A stretch of 64,000 bases of DNA from Paenibacillus lentus (GTDB lineage Bacteria; Bacillota; Bacilli; Paenibacillales; Paenibacillaceae): assembly GCF_003931855.1 (NCBI RefSeq), contig NZ_CP034248.1, forward strand, positions 1,054,001 through 1,118,000. The letters are read 5' to 3'. Position numbers and translations under genes: made by a program. The notes under the pieces are model-generated. The model did not search any database, had not been told where the DNA came from, and saw only the letters and a program-made list of their open reading frames with translations. Shown here in pieces: positions 62,867 to 64,000 of this stretch; the stretch's first letter is position 1, and every line of letters starts with the position of its first letter.

Positions 62867-64000
62867 TCAACCCCCGTAAATACTGTAAGCAAAATGATAC
62901 ACAACATCCGTATCGTTCGCGCTAGGGCGATCCGTTACCATCGCTAACACGCCACAAATGTCAAAATAGTGAGTGAAGCTTATGGCACCAGGCAGATATT
63001 GGCTAACGCTTCCGGTTGAGGGAGGCAGGGATAACGTAATGGAGAATTGGCCGCTGCTGTTTGTCCATGCCTTTCCGCTCCGAAATTTGTTATTACTGCC
63101 TTCGCTCCAATACGGATTTTCCCAAATGACTTCGACTTCTGCATTGGCTACGGCATAGTTATCCGAAGTTGCAGCGACGCCAGTCACCGTAAAGCTATTT
63201 CCCGTAATCCGGTAGTAGCGTCCGTATGCATAGCTAGGGTAATCATTTGGACCGCCGTTGGAGTTATAGCCTGTTATGACAATTTTATCCGCTCTTAATA
63301 CCGGCTGCAGATGGAGTGAATAGTTAATATCCGAATAGGTGTTTGTTGTATAGACCCGTAGATAATAAGTGCCTGTTCCTAGTGATACATTGCCATTTAC
63401 GGAGGGGATTAATGCCATCCGATTATTACTTAGTGCGCCGTACATTTCCGCTTTGTAGCCATTGCTTATAGACGCTTGGTCCAAATTAATACGCATCGCG
63501 TCATAATTTCTGCTTTCAGGAACCGTAATTTTATACCAATCCTGATCCACCTCCGAATTAATGGAGCGGCTCACAAGAGTAGAGCCTCCTGTTGCTACTG
63601 TGAAAGGATAGGCATGAAGTGCATTTTCGTCCGTCTCGAATGCATCATAGGTTGAGCTTGTCGAGACAGTTAAATAGAATGGTTCGTTAATGCTGGCTCC
63701 AACTGCGCCATAGACTTCAATTAAGTAGGCTTTGGAACCGACAGTATCGTTTTTCGTGCCGACATTTTCGGACAAGGTCCCGGGTCCATTTCCATAGTTA
63801 TTCAGATAAGTTCCATAAATCGAGTAATCAATTGGATTCGGGTTCAAGTCCCCGGTGGACATATCAAATTCATAGAGATAAAGATCGTAATCAAGCTGCG
63901 CTGAGGCAGGACTATCCATTTGAACCTGTAGAATGCTCCCCGGTTGTACATAAATTGGGTATAAATAAGCGGACGTACCTTCCTGCTGAATGTAGCCCGT
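62867..64000 (-). CDS. Surface or secreted beta-domain protein (PPC-like), 5' part beyond window
   Basis: The frame is open to the window edge on the minus strand: 27 further codons precede the first ATG (63919) and read like more of the same domain (YIQQEGTSAYLYPIYVQPG). Visible domains: a PPC-like beta-sandwich (LQVQMDSP ... DYDLYLYEFD), a second (QDWYKITVPESRNYDAMRIN, GTYYLRVYTT), and an Ig-like beta domain with NSSGQFSITLSLP at the C-terminus. Such domains occur in extracellular proteins. The N-terminal half is unseen, so the enzyme part, if any, is unknown. Confidence 0.8.
   Translation of the reverse strand, partial: TGYIQQEGTSAYLYPIYVQPGSILQVQMDSPASAQLDYDLYLYEFDMSTGDLNPNPIDYSIYGTYLNNYGNGPGTLSENVGTKNDTVGSKAYLIEVYGAVGASINEPFYLTVSTSSTYDAFETDENALHAYPFTVATGGSTLVSRSINSEVDQDWYKITVPESRNYDAMRINLDQASISNGYKAEMYGALSNNRMALIPSVNGNVSLGTGTYYLRVYTTNTYSDINYSLHLQPVLRADKIVITGYNSNGGPNDYPSYAYGRYYRITGNSFTVTGVAATSDNYAVANAEVEVIWENPYWSEGSNNKFRSGKAWTNSSGQFSITLSLPPSTGSVSQYLPGAISFTHYFDICGVLAMVTDRPSANDTDVVYHFAYSIYGG

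Overview
The window reads as chromosomal DNA of a low-to-moderate GC Gram-positive spore-former, most likely Paenibacillus or a close relative. The evidence is the gene order yybS-gdpP-rplI-dnaB-purA followed by walR-walK-yycH-yycI-walJ-htrA, a CxxH/CxxC small protein gene and rlmH, together with AGGAGG ribosome sites, frequent TTG/GTG starts, S-layer (SLH) modules, CcpA- and PurR-type operators and the absence of outer-membrane genes. No tRNA, rRNA or CRISPR array was seen.

Layout. (1) 1-5.7 kb is a core replication, ribosome and purine block, with a PurBox pair in front of purA. (2) 5.8-8.4 kb holds an anchored low-complexity protein and a LysM-G5-M23 peptidoglycan hydrolase. (3) 8.5-14.8 kb, minus strand, is a regulator-sensor-RND pump-lipoprotein adaptor operon lying between the hydrolase and the essential WalRK genes. 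(4) 15.0-22.4 kb is the complete walRKHIJ-htrA cluster with a pair of 70-bp intergenic repeats. (5) 22.6-24.5 kb has a glpD-like dehydrogenase and the CxxH/CxxC protein. (6) 24.9-37.7 kb is a catabolic insert: glucarate dehydratase, a DapA-family lyase, tartronate semialdehyde reductase, glycerate kinase and a CdaR regulator, then a sugar ABC transporter (preceded by a perfect cre box), a mini-NifU and a GH38 alpha-mannosidase. (7) rlmH at 38.1-38.6 kb is followed by about 15 kb of accessory DNA: an IS, two two-component systems, MerR/DUF4260, a TVP38/pssA pair and a deoC-cdd-nupC-pdp nucleoside operon. (8) 54-64 kb has an SLH-anchored 5'-nucleotidase, a 1231-residue multi-AAA+ ATPase with two membrane partners, and secreted or unknown proteins.

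The two most notable signals are these. First, the last seven codons and stop of rlmH (RGEPYHK*) recur at 53702-53725 with only synonymous differences, so the roughly 15.2 kb between is framed like a staphylococcal SCC cassette (which integrates at this very site of rlmH), although no Ccr-type recombinase is visible. Second, the operon at 56.9-61.7 kb encodes one ATPase with a Clp-like module that lacks the Walker B acidic residues plus three intact CbbX/SpoVK-like modules, coupled to a multi-pass membrane protein and a single-pass surface protein. I do not recognise a described system with this composition. Other leads are two candidate structured RNAs, a start-site hairpin before the RND pump gene, and a GNAT gene that has lost its canonical start.
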